Positions 26,808 through 36,308 of a stretch of 64,000 nt of DNA are shown here, piece by piece. The notes beneath the pieces are model-generated. The model saw only the letters and a list, made by a program, of their open reading frames with translations, made no database searches and had not been told where the DNA came from. Source of the stretch: Sporolactobacillus kofuensis. GTDB taxonomy: Bacteria; Bacillota; Bacilli; Bacillales; Sporolactobacillaceae. The position numbers and the translations under genes are program-made. Location: the NCBI RefSeq assembly GCF_042660205.1, contig NZ_JBHSTQ010000004.1:62001-126000 (forward strand), read 5' to 3'. Position 1 is the first letter of the stretch. Every line of letters starts with the position of its first letter.

Positions 26808-27599
26808 TCAATGGCTTGTCTGATCATTTTCATAGGACTGCCGGCCGTATTTTTTTTCTAAAAGGGCCAGATGTTCGTCATCCCATTGATAGAGTTTAAG
26901 GATAGACGCACGAATTTCCGGATGATAAATTCGAATGCCATGGCTGCTTCTATTCTCAGTGTGAAGCCGGTATTCCGATAATGGCTCTTCCAGACATGCC
27001 CCTGGGTAGTAGGCTGCAAAGCGAAGCCACATATCCCAGTCCTGGGAATACGAGAACTTTTGGTTGAATAAGCCGGCTTTGTTAAAACAGCTTTTTTTCA
27101 CGAGGACAGTGGATGTCCTGATTGTGAACTTACGTGTAAATAAACAATATTGAAGGTGTTCACGGTTTTCGCAATTGGAAGGCTTTCTAATTTGAACGCT
27201 CTTATTCTGTTGATGGGTCTGGTAGTACCAAGTGTAGAGGAACGGAGTATTTGGGTGTTTTCGAATATAGTCCATCTGTTTAGCGAGTTTCTGAGGCAGA
27301 AAAAGATCATCAGAATCGCAAAAAGCAATGTATTTCCCCTTAGCATGCTGAATGCCAAGATTCCTGCTTGCTGAAGGACCTAGATTTGGCTGATACAAGT
27401 AACGGACCTTACCACCATACTGATGAACAATTTCTTTTGTATGATCGGTTGAACCGTCATCAACAATTATGAGCTCAAAGTTTTTATATTCCTGAGCGAG
27501 AACACGATCAATTGCCTCTGCAATAAACGCTTCTCGGTTGTAAGTTGGAATGATGATACTAATTTTCGGCGACGTTATCACCTCTTTCTGTAAATGCAT
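26808..27599 (-). CDS. Family 2 glycosyltransferase, paralogue of the 24.1-kb gene
   Basis: 263 residues if started at ATG 27599; the ribosome site there is weak, and an AGAAAGAGGTGA stretch inside the first codons suggests the start may be slightly later. GT-A motifs IIIPTYNRE, IVDDGSTDHT, GPSASRNLG, FCDSDDLFLPQKL and SQDWDMWLRFAAYYPG are shared with the gene at 24061-24819. It is the first gene of the minus-strand glycosyltransferase operon, divergent from the duplicated transferases at 27.8 and 29.1 kb. Confidence 0.86.
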   Translation of the reverse strand: MHLQKEVITSPKISIIIPTYNREAFIAEAIDRVLAQEYKNFELIIVDDGSTDHTKEIVHQYGGKVRYLYQPNLGPSASRNLGIQHAKGKYIAFCDSDDLFLPQKLAKQMDYIRKHPNTPFLYTWYYQTHQQNKSVQIRKPSNCENREHLQYCLFTRKFTIRTSTVLVKKSCFNKAGLFNQKFSYSQDWDMWLRFAAYYPGACLEEPLSEYRLHTENRSSHGIRIYHPEIRASILKLYQWDDEHLALLEKKYGRQSYENDQTSH

Positions 27600-27750
27600 G
27601 ATCTAACTTGGCAATTAATTTTTAAAATAACTGTATTCACTAAGATTCTGATTCGTTACTCATATGTGTTCATGCCTCTATAAATTGCTGACTGGATCTG
27701 TTCATTTGGGGCAATTTTGCAGAAAGTGTAGGCCTTATTACAAACGAAAC

Positions 27751-27759
27751 CATACGATA
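27751..27759 (+). promoter_or_regulatory. Possible sporulation (mother-cell sigma) -10 element before the first duplicated transferase
   Basis: CATACGATA matches the sigma-K -10 pattern CATANNNTA and is close to the sigma-E form. The same nine bases occur at the matching place before the second copy (29071-29079). No convincing -35 was found, so this is tentative. Confidence 0.4.
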
Positions 27760-27788
27760 GGGATATATCTGGTTCTAAAGGAAGTGGG

Positions 27789-28880
27789 ATGACTTTGATT
27801 CACTATATTACAGGACGGAACTTAGGCCATTTGAACAAGTGTGTGGCAAATCTGTCAAGGTTCTCAAAGATCAGTAATGAACCCGTTAAACTATTTTCTT
27901 TTAAAAATACACATGCATGGTTACGCGCGAATTTCCCGCAAGGAAACATTCATCGCTATATTAATCCACAAAAAAAGGCGGAAATCTTACTGAATGCCAA
28001 CCTTGTGATGCATGATTGGCGGGACGAAGTCCGACAGCTAAAACAAGAAAGGACAGGTGAAGGTCCAATTATTGGTGGCATCTATCACAGTGATCTGTCC
28101 GTACATCGTGAGGATACGAATTGGACACGGAAATTTAAGCGGCAAGTTAGAGACATTGCACAAAGATCAACAGATATCTTCTTCCATATCAACCTCACAC
28201 AACCTCAAGAAATCCCCCAGTTATCGACGCTTTATGTACCTATTCCAATCATTGCTCGAGATGTGACAATGGCGCCGGACCAAGTGAAGCAACTATTGGG
28301 CATCCCAAAAGAGGAACCGTTTCTTTTAGTACAGATGGGTGGCGGAGTGGGAAAATATCGTTACCTGTATATGGATGAATGGTATGAAAAAATTAACCAG
28401 CTAAAATCGCCTTATCGTATCGTCGTTGCAAGTCAGCTCAATGACGTCGATTTTACTTTTAACCGTTCGATCATTCAGGCGCCTCTTTTTAATAATGGAC
28501 GCAATTTAATTAACGCTGCAGATTTGGTGATCAGTAAACCGGGGATGGGCATATTGATGGATTGTATTTCAACCGGAACGCCGTTGCTCGCATTGCCGGC
28601 GGATACGAAGGAGCGAGAGGTGAAAAATATGATGCTTCGTGAACTTGTTGGCGATGATCGCTGCTTAGCGAGAAATAGTTTAAAGCCTAAGGAATTAGCG
28701 GTACAAATTGAAGAATTGATGGCTCAAAAGGAATACATTAAGAAAGTTTTTAGGAAAATCCCCCAAGATGGCGCAGATGTGATTGCGAACAGCATGAAGT
28801 TACTTTCAGGGCGTAACCTTAAGGAATTGCCGGACACTTATCAAGAAATTTTAAAAACGACTCCGTTTAAAGTTGATTAA
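27789..28880 (+). CDS. MurG/GT28-like glycosyltransferase, copy 1 of a tandem duplication
   Basis: 363 residues from ATG 27789 (AAGGAAG five bases upstream). The N-terminus ITGRNLGHLN resembles the GHLN-type acceptor loop of GT-B enzymes. The C-terminal half has the GT1/GT28 donor signature VISKPGMGILMDCISTGTPLLALP. No signal or membrane segment, so it is probably cytoplasmic or membrane-peripheral. About nine in ten residues are identical to the gene at 29114, and the similarity extends about 95 bp upstream. Function within the polysaccharide region is inferred from context. Confidence 0.78.
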   Translation: MTLIHYITGRNLGHLNKCVANLSRFSKISNEPVKLFSFKNTHAWLRANFPQGNIHRYINPQKKAEILLNANLVMHDWRDEVRQLKQERTGEGPIIGGIYHSDLSVHREDTNWTRKFKRQVRDIAQRSTDIFFHINLTQPQEIPQLSTLYVPIPIIARDVTMAPDQVKQLLGIPKEEPFLLVQMGGGVGKYRYLYMDEWYEKINQLKSPYRIVVASQLNDVDFTFNRSIIQAPLFNNGRNLINAADLVISKPGMGILMDCISTGTPLLALPADTKEREVKNMMLRELVGDDRCLARNSLKPKELAVQIEELMAQKEYIKKVFRKIPQDGADVIANSMKLLSGRNLKELPDTYQEILKTTPFKVD

Positions 28881-28888
28881 GGGGAGAG

Positions 28889-28921
28889 CGGATCTGGGAG
28901 GGTTTTTCAGATCCGTTTTTT
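28889..28921 (+). terminator. Terminator after the first duplicated transferase
   Basis: CGGATCTG (28889-28896) pairs with CAGATCCG (28908-28915), followed by six T. A 14-base piece of the dispersed repeat (28961-28974) lies just downstream, before the duplicated promoter region of copy 2. Confidence 0.75.
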
Positions 28922-29070
28922 GAACCAAAAGAAGGGTTAAAGTCTTTAACTTGAACGAGAGCGAAGATGCAAGAATCAGGGACTGGGTAGTTTCTTGTAA
29001 AGCGTTGACTGAATCTGTTCACATTTGGGGCCTATTTTACAGAAAACGTATGCCTTCTAACAAATGCAAC

Positions 29071-29079
29071 CATACGATA
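29071..29079 (+). promoter_or_regulatory. Possible sporulation -10 element before the second duplicated transferase
   Basis: CATACGATA again, within an upstream segment (about 29007-29113) that is a diverged copy of 27691-27788. Conservation of the element while flanking bases have changed supports function. Confidence 0.4.
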
Positions 29080-29113
29080 GAATATAACTGATAGCTGAAG
29101 GAAGTGTACGATC

Positions 29114-30199
29114 GTGATCCATTATATTGTGGGACGTAATTTAGGCCACTTGAATCCATGTGTGGCTAATTTGACCAAATTCTCAAAGATTAGTGATGAA
29201 CCCGTTAAACTATTTTCTTTTAGAAATACCCATGAATGGTTACGCGCAAATTTCCCGCAAGGCAACATTCATCGCTCAATTAATCTACAAAAAAAGGCGG
29301 ATATTTTATTAAATGCTAATCTGGTGATGCATGATTGGCGAGATGAAGTTCAACAGCTAAAACAAGAGCGGACAGGCGAAGGTCCAGTTATTGGTGGTAT
29401 CTATCACAGTGATCTGTCTGTGCATCGTGAGGATACGGATTGGACACGGAAATTTAAACGGCAAATTAGAGACATTTCCCAGAAATCAACAGATATCTTC
29501 TTCCATATCAACCTCACACAACCTCAAGAAATTCCCCAATTATCGACGCTTTATGTACCTATTCCGATCATTGCTCGAGACGTGACAATGGCGCCGGATC
29601 AAGTGAAACAACTATTGGGCATCCCAAAAGAGGAACCGTTTCTTTTAGTACAGATGGGCGGTGGAGTGGGAAAATATCGTTATCTGTATATGGATGAATG
29701 GTATGAAAAAATCAACCAGCTAAAAACGCCTTATCGTATCGTCGTTGCCAATCAGCTCAATGGTGTGGATTTTACTTTTAACAGCTCAATCATTCAAGCA
29801 CCTCTTTTTGATAATGGACGCAATTTAATTAACGCTGCAGATTTGGTGATCAGTAAACCGGGGATGGGCATATTGATGGATTGTATTTCAACCGGAACGC
29901 CATTGCTCGCATTGCCGGCGGATACGAAGGAGCGAGAGGTGAAAAATATGATGCTTCGTGAACTCGTTGGGGATGATCTCTGCTTAGCAAGAAATAGTCT
30001 AAAGCCTAAGGAATTGGCGGCACAAATTGAAGCACTGATGGCACAGAAGGAACAGATTAAGAAAGTGTGTGGGAAAATCCCGCAAGATGGCGCAGATGTG
30101 ATCGCGAAAAGCATGAAATTACTATCCGGGCACAATCTTAAGGAATTACCGGAAATTTATCAAGATATATTAAAAATGACTCCTTTTTCAATTGATTAA
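29114..30199 (+). CDS. MurG/GT28-like glycosyltransferase, copy 2 of a tandem duplication
   Basis: 361 residues from GTG 29114, with GAAGGAAG upstream. It is nearly the same protein as copy 1, including GRNLGHLN and the VISKPGMGILMDC donor site. Differences cluster near the N-terminus (THEW for THAW) and in the last 60 residues. Both copies are intact and lack stops, so both may be expressed, possibly with slightly different acceptors. The duplication includes the promoter segment, so each copy is its own transcription unit with its own terminator. Confidence 0.78.
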   Translation: MIHYIVGRNLGHLNPCVANLTKFSKISDEPVKLFSFRNTHEWLRANFPQGNIHRSINLQKKADILLNANLVMHDWRDEVQQLKQERTGEGPVIGGIYHSDLSVHREDTDWTRKFKRQIRDISQKSTDIFFHINLTQPQEIPQLSTLYVPIPIIARDVTMAPDQVKQLLGIPKEEPFLLVQMGGGVGKYRYLYMDEWYEKINQLKTPYRIVVANQLNGVDFTFNSSIIQAPLFDNGRNLINAADLVISKPGMGILMDCISTGTPLLALPADTKEREVKNMMLRELVGDDLCLARNSLKPKELAAQIEALMAQKEQIKKVCGKIPQDGADVIAKSMKLLSGHNLKELPEIYQDILKMTPFSID

Positions 30200-30266
30200 A
30201 AGCGAGTATAGTGATCGCGATTACGTCTATTGACTATTTTGTTTTGCTTTAAAGTTAAAATGTAAT

Positions 30267-30298
30267 ACAAACAGCAGTGGATCTTCGCTGCTGTTTGT
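30267..30298 (+). terminator. Terminator after the second duplicated transferase
   Basis: ACAAACAGCAG (30267-30277) pairs with CTGCTGTTTGT (30288-30298), 11 bp. The following T tract is weak (GTTTA). Confidence 0.55.
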
Positions 30299-30338
30299 GT
30301 TTACGTGTCAAGGTATGCCATTGAATGGGGAGCATTAG

Positions 30339-31709
30339 TCGATACATCCCCAATCAAGAAGATTCACACATCACTATTCGTCCATTTTTCTGCTGCCTTT
30401 AGCCGATCGAAAATCACCTCCGAAAAGGAAACAGGCTCTGCCTGTTCCTACAGGGAAAAAACCACCAAAAGCGCAGGACTACAGGAAACCGGGTTCTGAG
30501 CATGCATGTGTACGGAAATTTGAAGTTGTTGCCATCAATGCGGACATCAAATATAACGATTCCGGAGATCATGATCCGTTCGGCATTGTCTTTGCCTTAA
30601 AAAAAGATATTCCTAGGATACGAAGCGGAGAATTAAATCCTGAACCATTGATTCTTCGGGTCAATGTTGGTGAATGTATTGAGATAACCCTGACGAATGA
30701 ATTAACCGGTGCAACAGATCATGAACAGGATAAGATTCATGGATACCCAGCTGTCCCAGTAGAAGTTCCATTCCCATCGTCAGATCGTATATCATTGCAT
30801 CCGCAAATGCTTGCATATGATGTGCGAACTTCAGACGGAGCAACCGTTGGCTTTAATGATGACCAGACCATTGGACCAGGAGAAAGTATAACCTATCGTT
30901 GGTACGCCGATTACGAGGTTGGCTCAGTAGGGCTTTGGGATATGGCCGATATACGCAATCATCGACATCACGGCGCTTTTGGAATGTTAATTGTAGAACC
31001 ACGGGGTTCAACCTATTTAGATCCAATGAACCGTGAGAAAGAGGCGGTGGGTAATCAAGTTATTCTTTCGAACCCATTGCTTTCTGAAACGCGTGAATTT
31101 GCACTCCTCATGCATGATGGGGTAAGGCTTATGGATAAGGATGGGCGACTGATTATTGACCCTGAACCGCTTTTCGTCAGGAGGGAAGAGCCAATCGCAG
31201 ACTTCGAGGATCAGGGCTCCAGAGGGTTTAATTATCGTGCTGAACGATTCAGTCACCGATTAACCAATCTCGATGATCTATCGAAAGTATTCAGATCCAC
31301 GGACCATGGTGACCCGGCAACCCCATTATTTATTGCCTATGCGGGGGACCCGGTACTCTTTCGCTTCACAGCACCGGCTGACCGGGCGAGAGGGCACGCT
31401 TTTACCATTCACGGTCATAAATGGCTCAGAAGCAGTAATGATGTCAATTCGTCCATTATCTCAGTAAAGGGACAAAATATGCCAGGAGCTAATGGTAGTT
31501 TCCCATTATTTTATGGTGCTGGCGGCTATCATCAAGATCCAGGAGATTATCTCTACCGTTCCGGAAACATTCGTTGGGACATTGAACTGGGCTTATGGGG
31601 AATCATGAGAGTTTTAGCGGAACGAATCCCTTATTTGGCGTCATTGGATGAAAGCAATTTCTATCCAAGAAAAAAGGTACAGGGGGATCATGGTGATGAA
31701 AGCGCATGA
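30339..31709 (+). pseudogene. Multicopper oxidase (MnxG/spore-oxidase-like) lacking a proper N-terminus
   Basis: The frame is open from 30339 and already reads oxidase-like sequence before any start codon (FEVVAINADI, GDHDPFG), but there is no in-frame ATG, GTG or TTG until TTG 30648. An ATG at 30315 is in frame but followed by TAG (30336-30338). Copper-ligand motifs are NHRHHGAFG and HAFTIHGHKW, and the end reads GLWGIMRV. The 450 residues fit the C-terminal part of the large MnxG-type Mn(II)/copper oxidases of Bacillus spores. Either the 5' part is lost or mutated, or a shortened protein is made from 30648. A Cys-rich protein overlaps its end and a copper importer follows. Confidence 0.65.
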
Positions 31710-32448
31710 GGATCAAATGAGAAAGAAAAGTCATTGTAATGCATGTACGTGTGATGAGACACCGGATCATCAACTTTGTCTGGGCTCGCCCGATCATGCA
31801 TGTCCAGAAAACATTCCTACGCCGCGCTATCGATCGCCAAATAGCCCTTTATCCCATTCGAAGCTTGATAAATTGCAGAAATGTATTGAGATTGGCAATG
31901 ACTTGCTCCGTTCACTTGGAAACAGGAGAGATCCAAATCATCAACGGCAATTACAAATACACCTTCTCGATATGAGAACTACATGCATCCGGGTGAAGAT
32001 TCACTGTAGAGAAAAACAGATAAAAGAAAAAGGAGTACTTGTAGCAGTCGGCAAGAACTTCATCACGTTGCATACAAAGAGAAAAAAAACAGTAATCCCA
32101 TTTAGTAAAATTGATTCTTTGCAACATGAAAAATGTGCTAAAGCGTGCGCCAACCATCAGGAACTTATGCGTTCCAGTCGCCCATTCAAACGAGATCTTG
32201 TTCTCCATTTTGGTGAGATCGTTTCGAATACATCAGAACTTGGCAATCTCTTCTTTGGGATTCCATTGCATGTCATGCTGGTGTCATTGTTTGGAAATAA
32301 AGTGAGTATGCGCGTAGAGAATCGTTATGATGTGGTTTCCGGATATATATGCGGAGCAGACGAACAGTGTTTGCAAATTCGAGTGGGAAAAGAAATTGAA
32401 CAGATTCCTTTGTCTAAAATATGTTGTATGACCATGAAAAGGGATTAA
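31696..32448 (+). CDS. Cys-rich protein, possible spore-coat component
   Basis: About 250 residues from ATG 31696, nine bases after AGGGGG; it overlaps the oxidase stop by 14 bp. The N-terminus is rich in Cys and His (CNACTCDE, CLGSPDHAC) and could bind metal or form disulfides. Two similar beta-rich segments follow, each about 35 residues (GVLVAVGKNFITLHTK with VIPFSKIDSL, and VVSGYICGADEQCLQI with QIPLSKICCM). They resemble Sm-like strands seen in some Bacillus coat proteins. No signal peptide. I do not recognise a named family. Coupling to the oxidase and the copper importer suggests a copper-related spore-surface role (inference). Confidence 0.65.
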   Translation: MKAHEDQMRKKSHCNACTCDETPDHQLCLGSPDHACPENIPTPRYRSPNSPLSHSKLDKLQKCIEIGNDLLRSLGNRRDPNHQRQLQIHLLDMRTTCIRVKIHCREKQIKEKGVLVAVGKNFITLHTKRKKTVIPFSKIDSLQHEKCAKACANHQELMRSSRPFKRDLVLHFGEIVSNTSELGNLFFGIPLHVMLVSLFGNKVSMRVENRYDVVSGYICGADEQCLQIRVGKEIEQIPLSKICCMTMKRD

Positions 32449-32489
32449 CCAGTTAAAAGAAATGTGATGTGCAAATTGGAGGTGAAAAA

Positions 32490-33752
32490 GTGCCGCACAC
32501 ATATAGATGGTGTATTCCTTTGTTCTTTTTCATCATCTTCCTAACTTTTCCAATTATCGTATATGGACACTCTTCTGCCATTTCAATAGATCCTGGACCT
32601 AATCGTTATCTCGATAAATCTCCTACACAGGTCACGATTACCTTCCGGCATGAAATCGATGAACACCTCTTTACCTTGAATGTGTTTGATAGCAATCACA
32701 AAGACGTAACAAAGGGAGATCCGGTGATTAGTAATCATGGAACCAAACTGATGGTTAAGCTCCTAAAGTTGACGAATGGTGAATATACAGTCAAGTACAA
32801 TGTCATTTCAGCAAATGACGGCCATCATCAGGAAGACACTTATTCCTTTTCGATTGGAAACAGCAGCCCAAAAAAGGAAGTCCAGCCGGTTGGACACAGT
32901 AGCAGTACGCATAAAATTGAGCCTGACGAAATTAAATTGAGCACCAACAATTTCGGAATCAATGTTTTCCGAGGGTTCTATTATTTGGGACTGCTTTGGA
33001 CGATCGGCTGGGTATTTTGGGGCGTTGTCCTGCTAAGACAGCGAAAAACGCTACCGAAAGGGTTTGAACGCTGGGGCATTACCGCTCAAATGGTTCATTT
33101 AATGGGACTCACATGTATGATTCTTATGCAGTTCACTAATTTTACAGAGAGCGGATTAATGTTCAGGCCAGAGATCCCACTGACATCTCTATATGCTTTG
33201 ACATGGATGGGGTCACTCAGTCTCTCTATAGTGGGATTTGTCCTACTCTTTAAATCAAAGTGGATCGATGCTTTGTGGATTCTTTTGATTGTGATGTTCA
33301 AAGCTTTAAATGGACACCCATCTGAATTTGATCTGGGCTTCGTATTCACTGTTGCTGATAGCATTCATTTAATCGGTGCATCCATTTGGTGTTCCGGATT
33401 AATCTATATCATGGTATTTTGGAGAAAACAACGTTTGCACGTTCATACTTTCCTCCCCATGTTCTCCGTCTTCGCTTTCGGTAGCTTTGTTGCCCTATTC
33501 TTAACGGGCACAATGTTAACGATTGGTTTGCTGTCTGAGCCTTACGCACTGTTTACGACAGTATGGGGTGCAACACTGTTGATCAAGCTTACATTAGTCA
33601 TAGCAATCGTTTTAATCGGAGTATGGATCAGAAAGGTATTGAAATCAAAGAACGGTAACCAAATAAAACTGCTCCTTACACTAGATTCTATCCTCATGGT
33701 CACCATCATTGCCGTCGTATCCGTATTGACTTATTTAAGTCCGGTCCCATGA
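32490..33752 (+). CDS. CopC-CopD fusion, copper uptake/resistance membrane protein
   Basis: About 420 residues from GTG 32490, seven bases after GGAGG. A signal peptide ends at IIVYG, leaving a mature N-terminal His (HSSAISIDPGPN), the copper ligand of CopC domains. The CopC beta-sandwich spans about 27-135 with a second His-rich strand (NDGHHQED). A CopD domain with about eight membrane segments follows. The architecture is that of B. subtilis YcnJ, a copper importer. It could supply copper to the multicopper oxidase just upstream if that protein is made. A terminator follows at 33783-33814. Confidence 0.9.
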   Translation: MPHTYRWCIPLFFFIIFLTFPIIVYGHSSAISIDPGPNRYLDKSPTQVTITFRHEIDEHLFTLNVFDSNHKDVTKGDPVISNHGTKLMVKLLKLTNGEYTVKYNVISANDGHHQEDTYSFSIGNSSPKKEVQPVGHSSSTHKIEPDEIKLSTNNFGINVFRGFYYLGLLWTIGWVFWGVVLLRQRKTLPKGFERWGITAQMVHLMGLTCMILMQFTNFTESGLMFRPEIPLTSLYALTWMGSLSLSIVGFVLLFKSKWIDALWILLIVMFKALNGHPSEFDLGFVFTVADSIHLIGASIWCSGLIYIMVFWRKQRLHVHTFLPMFSVFAFGSFVALFLTGTMLTIGLLSEPYALFTTVWGATLLIKLTLVIAIVLIGVWIRKVLKSKNGNQIKLLLTLDSILMVTIIAVVSVLTYLSPVP

Positions 33753-33782
33753 CCTTTGTGTGATCGTTCTTCAGCTGTTGTA

Positions 33783-33814
33783 AAAAGGTCTTATCTAATT
33801 CGATAAGGCCTTTT
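33783..33814 (+). terminator. Terminator after the CopC-CopD gene
   Basis: AAAAGGTCTTATC (33783-33795) pairs with GATAAGGCCTTTT (33802-33814) with one wobble, followed by a short T-rich stretch. Confidence 0.75.
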
Positions 33815-33906
33815 CTATAGTTCATTGATTTGGTGTGACCAGAAGGAGATGCGTACTTGATGCATGCCCTTATCGGGATAACTTTCATCTTCTTTAATGG
33901 GACGGA

Positions 33907-34908
33907 TTAATGGTCTTCGCCTATTTTAACAAGTATTCGTCCTCTGGCCTGGCCACGCAGCACAGTTGGCAAAGCAGCAGGCAGCTGATCCAGACTCATT
34001 TCGTTTTGAACAAAGGGTTCTAATGATTTTGGTTTCCATACCTGAGCAAGACGAGCCCAGACTTCCATGCGTGTGTTCATCGGACAAAAAACCGAATCAA
34101 TACCGAGCAGATTGATCCCTCTTAGAATGAATGGGAAAACCGTCGCCGGCAGATCGCTACCAGCGGTCAGCCCGCAAACGGCAACCGATCCGCCATAGTG
34201 GATCTTGCTGAGCAGAGCTGCAAGCGGCTTTCCACCAACGGGATCAATTGCTGCTGCCCATTCCTGTTTTTGCAAGGGTTTCAGGGAACCATCATACACA
34301 TCATCACGAACAATAACCGATTGTGCACCAAGAGCGTTGAGATAAGCATGCTCTGATGATTTTCCTGTACTTGCAGTCACCGAGTAGCCGCATCCCGACA
34401 AAATCGATACGGCGAAACTGCCAACGCCGCCCGTTGCGCCTGTAACCAGCACTTTTCCTTGATCGGGAGCCACATGATTTTCTTCAAGCCTCAGGACAGA
34501 TAGAGCAGCTGTAAAACCGGCCGTTCCAATAACCATCGCCTCGCGCAGCGAAAGCTCCTTAGGAAGCGGGACGACCCAGTCAGCAGGTATACGCGCGTAT
34601 TCACTATACCCACCAAAATGTGAAACGCCAAGTTGATAGCTTGTGGCGATGACCGGATCGCCCGCTTTAAAACGTGCGTCCTCCGAGGAAACAATAATTC
34701 CCGAGAGATCAATACCCGGGACAAATGGATAGGAGCGTACAATCCGGCCGTCCGGCATTGAAGCAAGGCTATCCTTGTAATTGATACCCGAATAAGCGAC
34801 CCGAACGAGGACCTCGCCTTTTGGCAAATCATCCAGCATCAGTTCTTCGATGTTCCGAGAAATTTGGTTATCTTTTTTCCTAAGGACGAGTGCGCGAAAT
34901 GGTTTCAT
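33907..34908 (-). CDS. YhdH/YhfP-family zinc-free medium-chain oxidoreductase
   Basis: 333 residues with the quinone-oxidoreductase fold: GINYKDSLA, PGIDLSGIIV, GTAGFTAALSV and the NADPH loop VTGATGGVGSFAV (about 152-164). The YhdH/YhfP group includes acrylyl-CoA reductases. It probably reduces an electrophilic enoyl substrate with NADPH in the cytoplasm. Single gene with no obvious partners. Confidence 0.88.
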   Translation of the reverse strand: MKPFRALVLRKKDNQISRNIEELMLDDLPKGEVLVRVAYSGINYKDSLASMPDGRIVRSYPFVPGIDLSGIIVSSEDARFKAGDPVIATSYQLGVSHFGGYSEYARIPADWVVPLPKELSLREAMVIGTAGFTAALSVLRLEENHVAPDQGKVLVTGATGGVGSFAVSILSGCGYSVTASTGKSSEHAYLNALGAQSVIVRDDVYDGSLKPLQKQEWAAAIDPVGGKPLAALLSKIHYGGSVAVCGLTAGSDLPATVFPFILRGINLLGIDSVFCPMNTRMEVWARLAQVWKPKSLEPFVQNEMSLDQLPAALPTVLRGQARGRILVKIGEDH

Positions 34909-35097
34909 GGGTACCGCCGCCTTTCAAAGGGCATAGTTTTCTATATTGAAAGCCTTTTCCTAACTATGATTATATCTTTTTTTGTACCGATGATGCGAAG
35001 TTCAGAGGATGTGTCATTGCTTCCAACAATGAAAGGTGGGGAAAATAGTTAGAAAGGTAAGGAATTTTTTACATAAACGCTTTAATGGATAAACGCG

Positions 35098-35126
35098 TTG
35101 CATTGTAAAATGCGATGTGTTAGAAT
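35098..35126 (+). promoter_or_regulatory. Promoter of the PTS-IIC-like gene
   Basis: TTGCAT (35098-35103), 17-bp spacer, TAGAAT (35121-35126). The transcript would start about 45 bp before ATG 35177. Confidence 0.6.
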
Positions 35127-35176
35127 AGCGACACTAACCCTTTTGGAAAACACAGAGAAAGAAAACAGGAGAGAGG

Positions 35177-36295
35177 ATGTTTACAGTGGAAAATGAAAAA
35201 ATGACGGTGAAAGCATTCATGAATCATGTGCTGGTTGGTCATGCGGTCGGTATTGTTGCAGGGCTGGTTCCTTCAGCTCTGCTTGGTGAATTAAGCAAGG
35301 CACTTATGGGGCAAATCCCGATTTTCGGAGTTATCAATCAGCTCGTATCCATTTACATGCTGGCGGTTCCACTCTTAATCGGTGCAGCGGTCGGTTACCA
35401 ATTCAAAATGAAGCCGATTCCGATGGCTTGTGTGGCAGCTTCCGCTTGGATCGGCTCAGGTGCACTCGTCTTTACACCCAATGGCATAACGATTAACGGC
35501 ATAGGCGATTTAGTCAATACGTTAGTGACGGTCAGTTTGACCAGTGCACTAGTGCTGCTCGTTGGGGGCAGGCTGAAGTCATTTGAACCGCTGATTATGC
35601 CGGTGCTTGTTTGTACCGTTGGCGGTGGTGTTGGTGTGGCGATGTTCCCATACGTTCACAAAGTAACGGTTGGTCTTGGACAAATGATCAACAGCTTTTC
35701 TATTCTTCAACCGATTCCAATGGGTATTTTGATTGCTGTATGCTTCTCGGTGATCATGATTTCTCCTGTTTCCACGGTAGCGATTGCCACGGCGATCGGC
35801 ATGAGCGGTATTGCGTCAGGTGCTGGAAATCTGGGCTGTGTGGCGGCAGCGGTTGGCATGTTTGTCGGTGGCCTCCGTGTCAATAAAATCGGTCTTTCTC
35901 TATCCATTGTGCTTGGTACACCGAAAATTATGATTGCGGCTATGGTCCGTCAACCCAAGATATTGATTCCGATCATGCTGAATGCGGCATTGCTCGGGAC
36001 GGTCGGTGCACTTTTTCAAATCAAGGGAACGCCAATTAGTGCCGGATTTGGATTCTCCGGAATGGTTGGTCCAATCAATGCGATTCATTTTATGGCCGGT
36101 GGGGTTACAGCAGTTAATCTATTGACGATCGTGCTTGTTTTCATTGGCATCCCATTTGCCGGTGGTTTCTTCTTCGAATGGATCTGCCGACGTGTGTTTC
36201 ATCTCTACAACGCCGAAGATTACAGCACAGAGATGGCGGAATTCAAAAAAGAAAAAAAGGAACCACAGCCTAAACTTGTCTTGGAAAAAGCCTAA
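35177..36295 (+). CDS. PTS EIIC-like membrane protein (stand-alone)
   Basis: 372 residues, about ten membrane segments, Gly/Ala/Ile-rich. It matches the family of single-gene PTS-IIC-like permeases found in Firmicutes (GAAVGYQFKMKPIPMACVA, VSTVAIATAIGMSGIASGAGNLG, GFGFSGMVGPINAI). No IIA or IIB domain is fused or encoded nearby, so true PTS transport is uncertain; some relatives have regulatory roles. The charged C-terminal tail (KKEKKEPQPK) is cytoplasmic. AGGAG lies five bases before the ATG. Confidence 0.82.
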   Translation: MFTVENEKMTVKAFMNHVLVGHAVGIVAGLVPSALLGELSKALMGQIPIFGVINQLVSIYMLAVPLLIGAAVGYQFKMKPIPMACVAASAWIGSGALVFTPNGITINGIGDLVNTLVTVSLTSALVLLVGGRLKSFEPLIMPVLVCTVGGGVGVAMFPYVHKVTVGLGQMINSFSILQPIPMGILIAVCFSVIMISPVSTVAIATAIGMSGIASGAGNLGCVAAAVGMFVGGLRVNKIGLSLSIVLGTPKIMIAAMVRQPKILIPIMLNAALLGTVGALFQIKGTPISAGFGFSGMVGPINAIHFMAGGVTAVNLLTIVLVFIGIPFAGGFFFEWICRRVFHLYNAEDYSTEMAEFKKEKKEPQPKLVLEKA

Positions 36296-36308
36296 CAGGT
36301 ATGGACAT

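Noticed and set aside
30305..30499. 64-codon frame as the missing N-terminus of the multicopper oxidase
   Set aside because: It is in a different frame, overlaps oxidase-like coding sequence and does not look like a cupredoxin domain.
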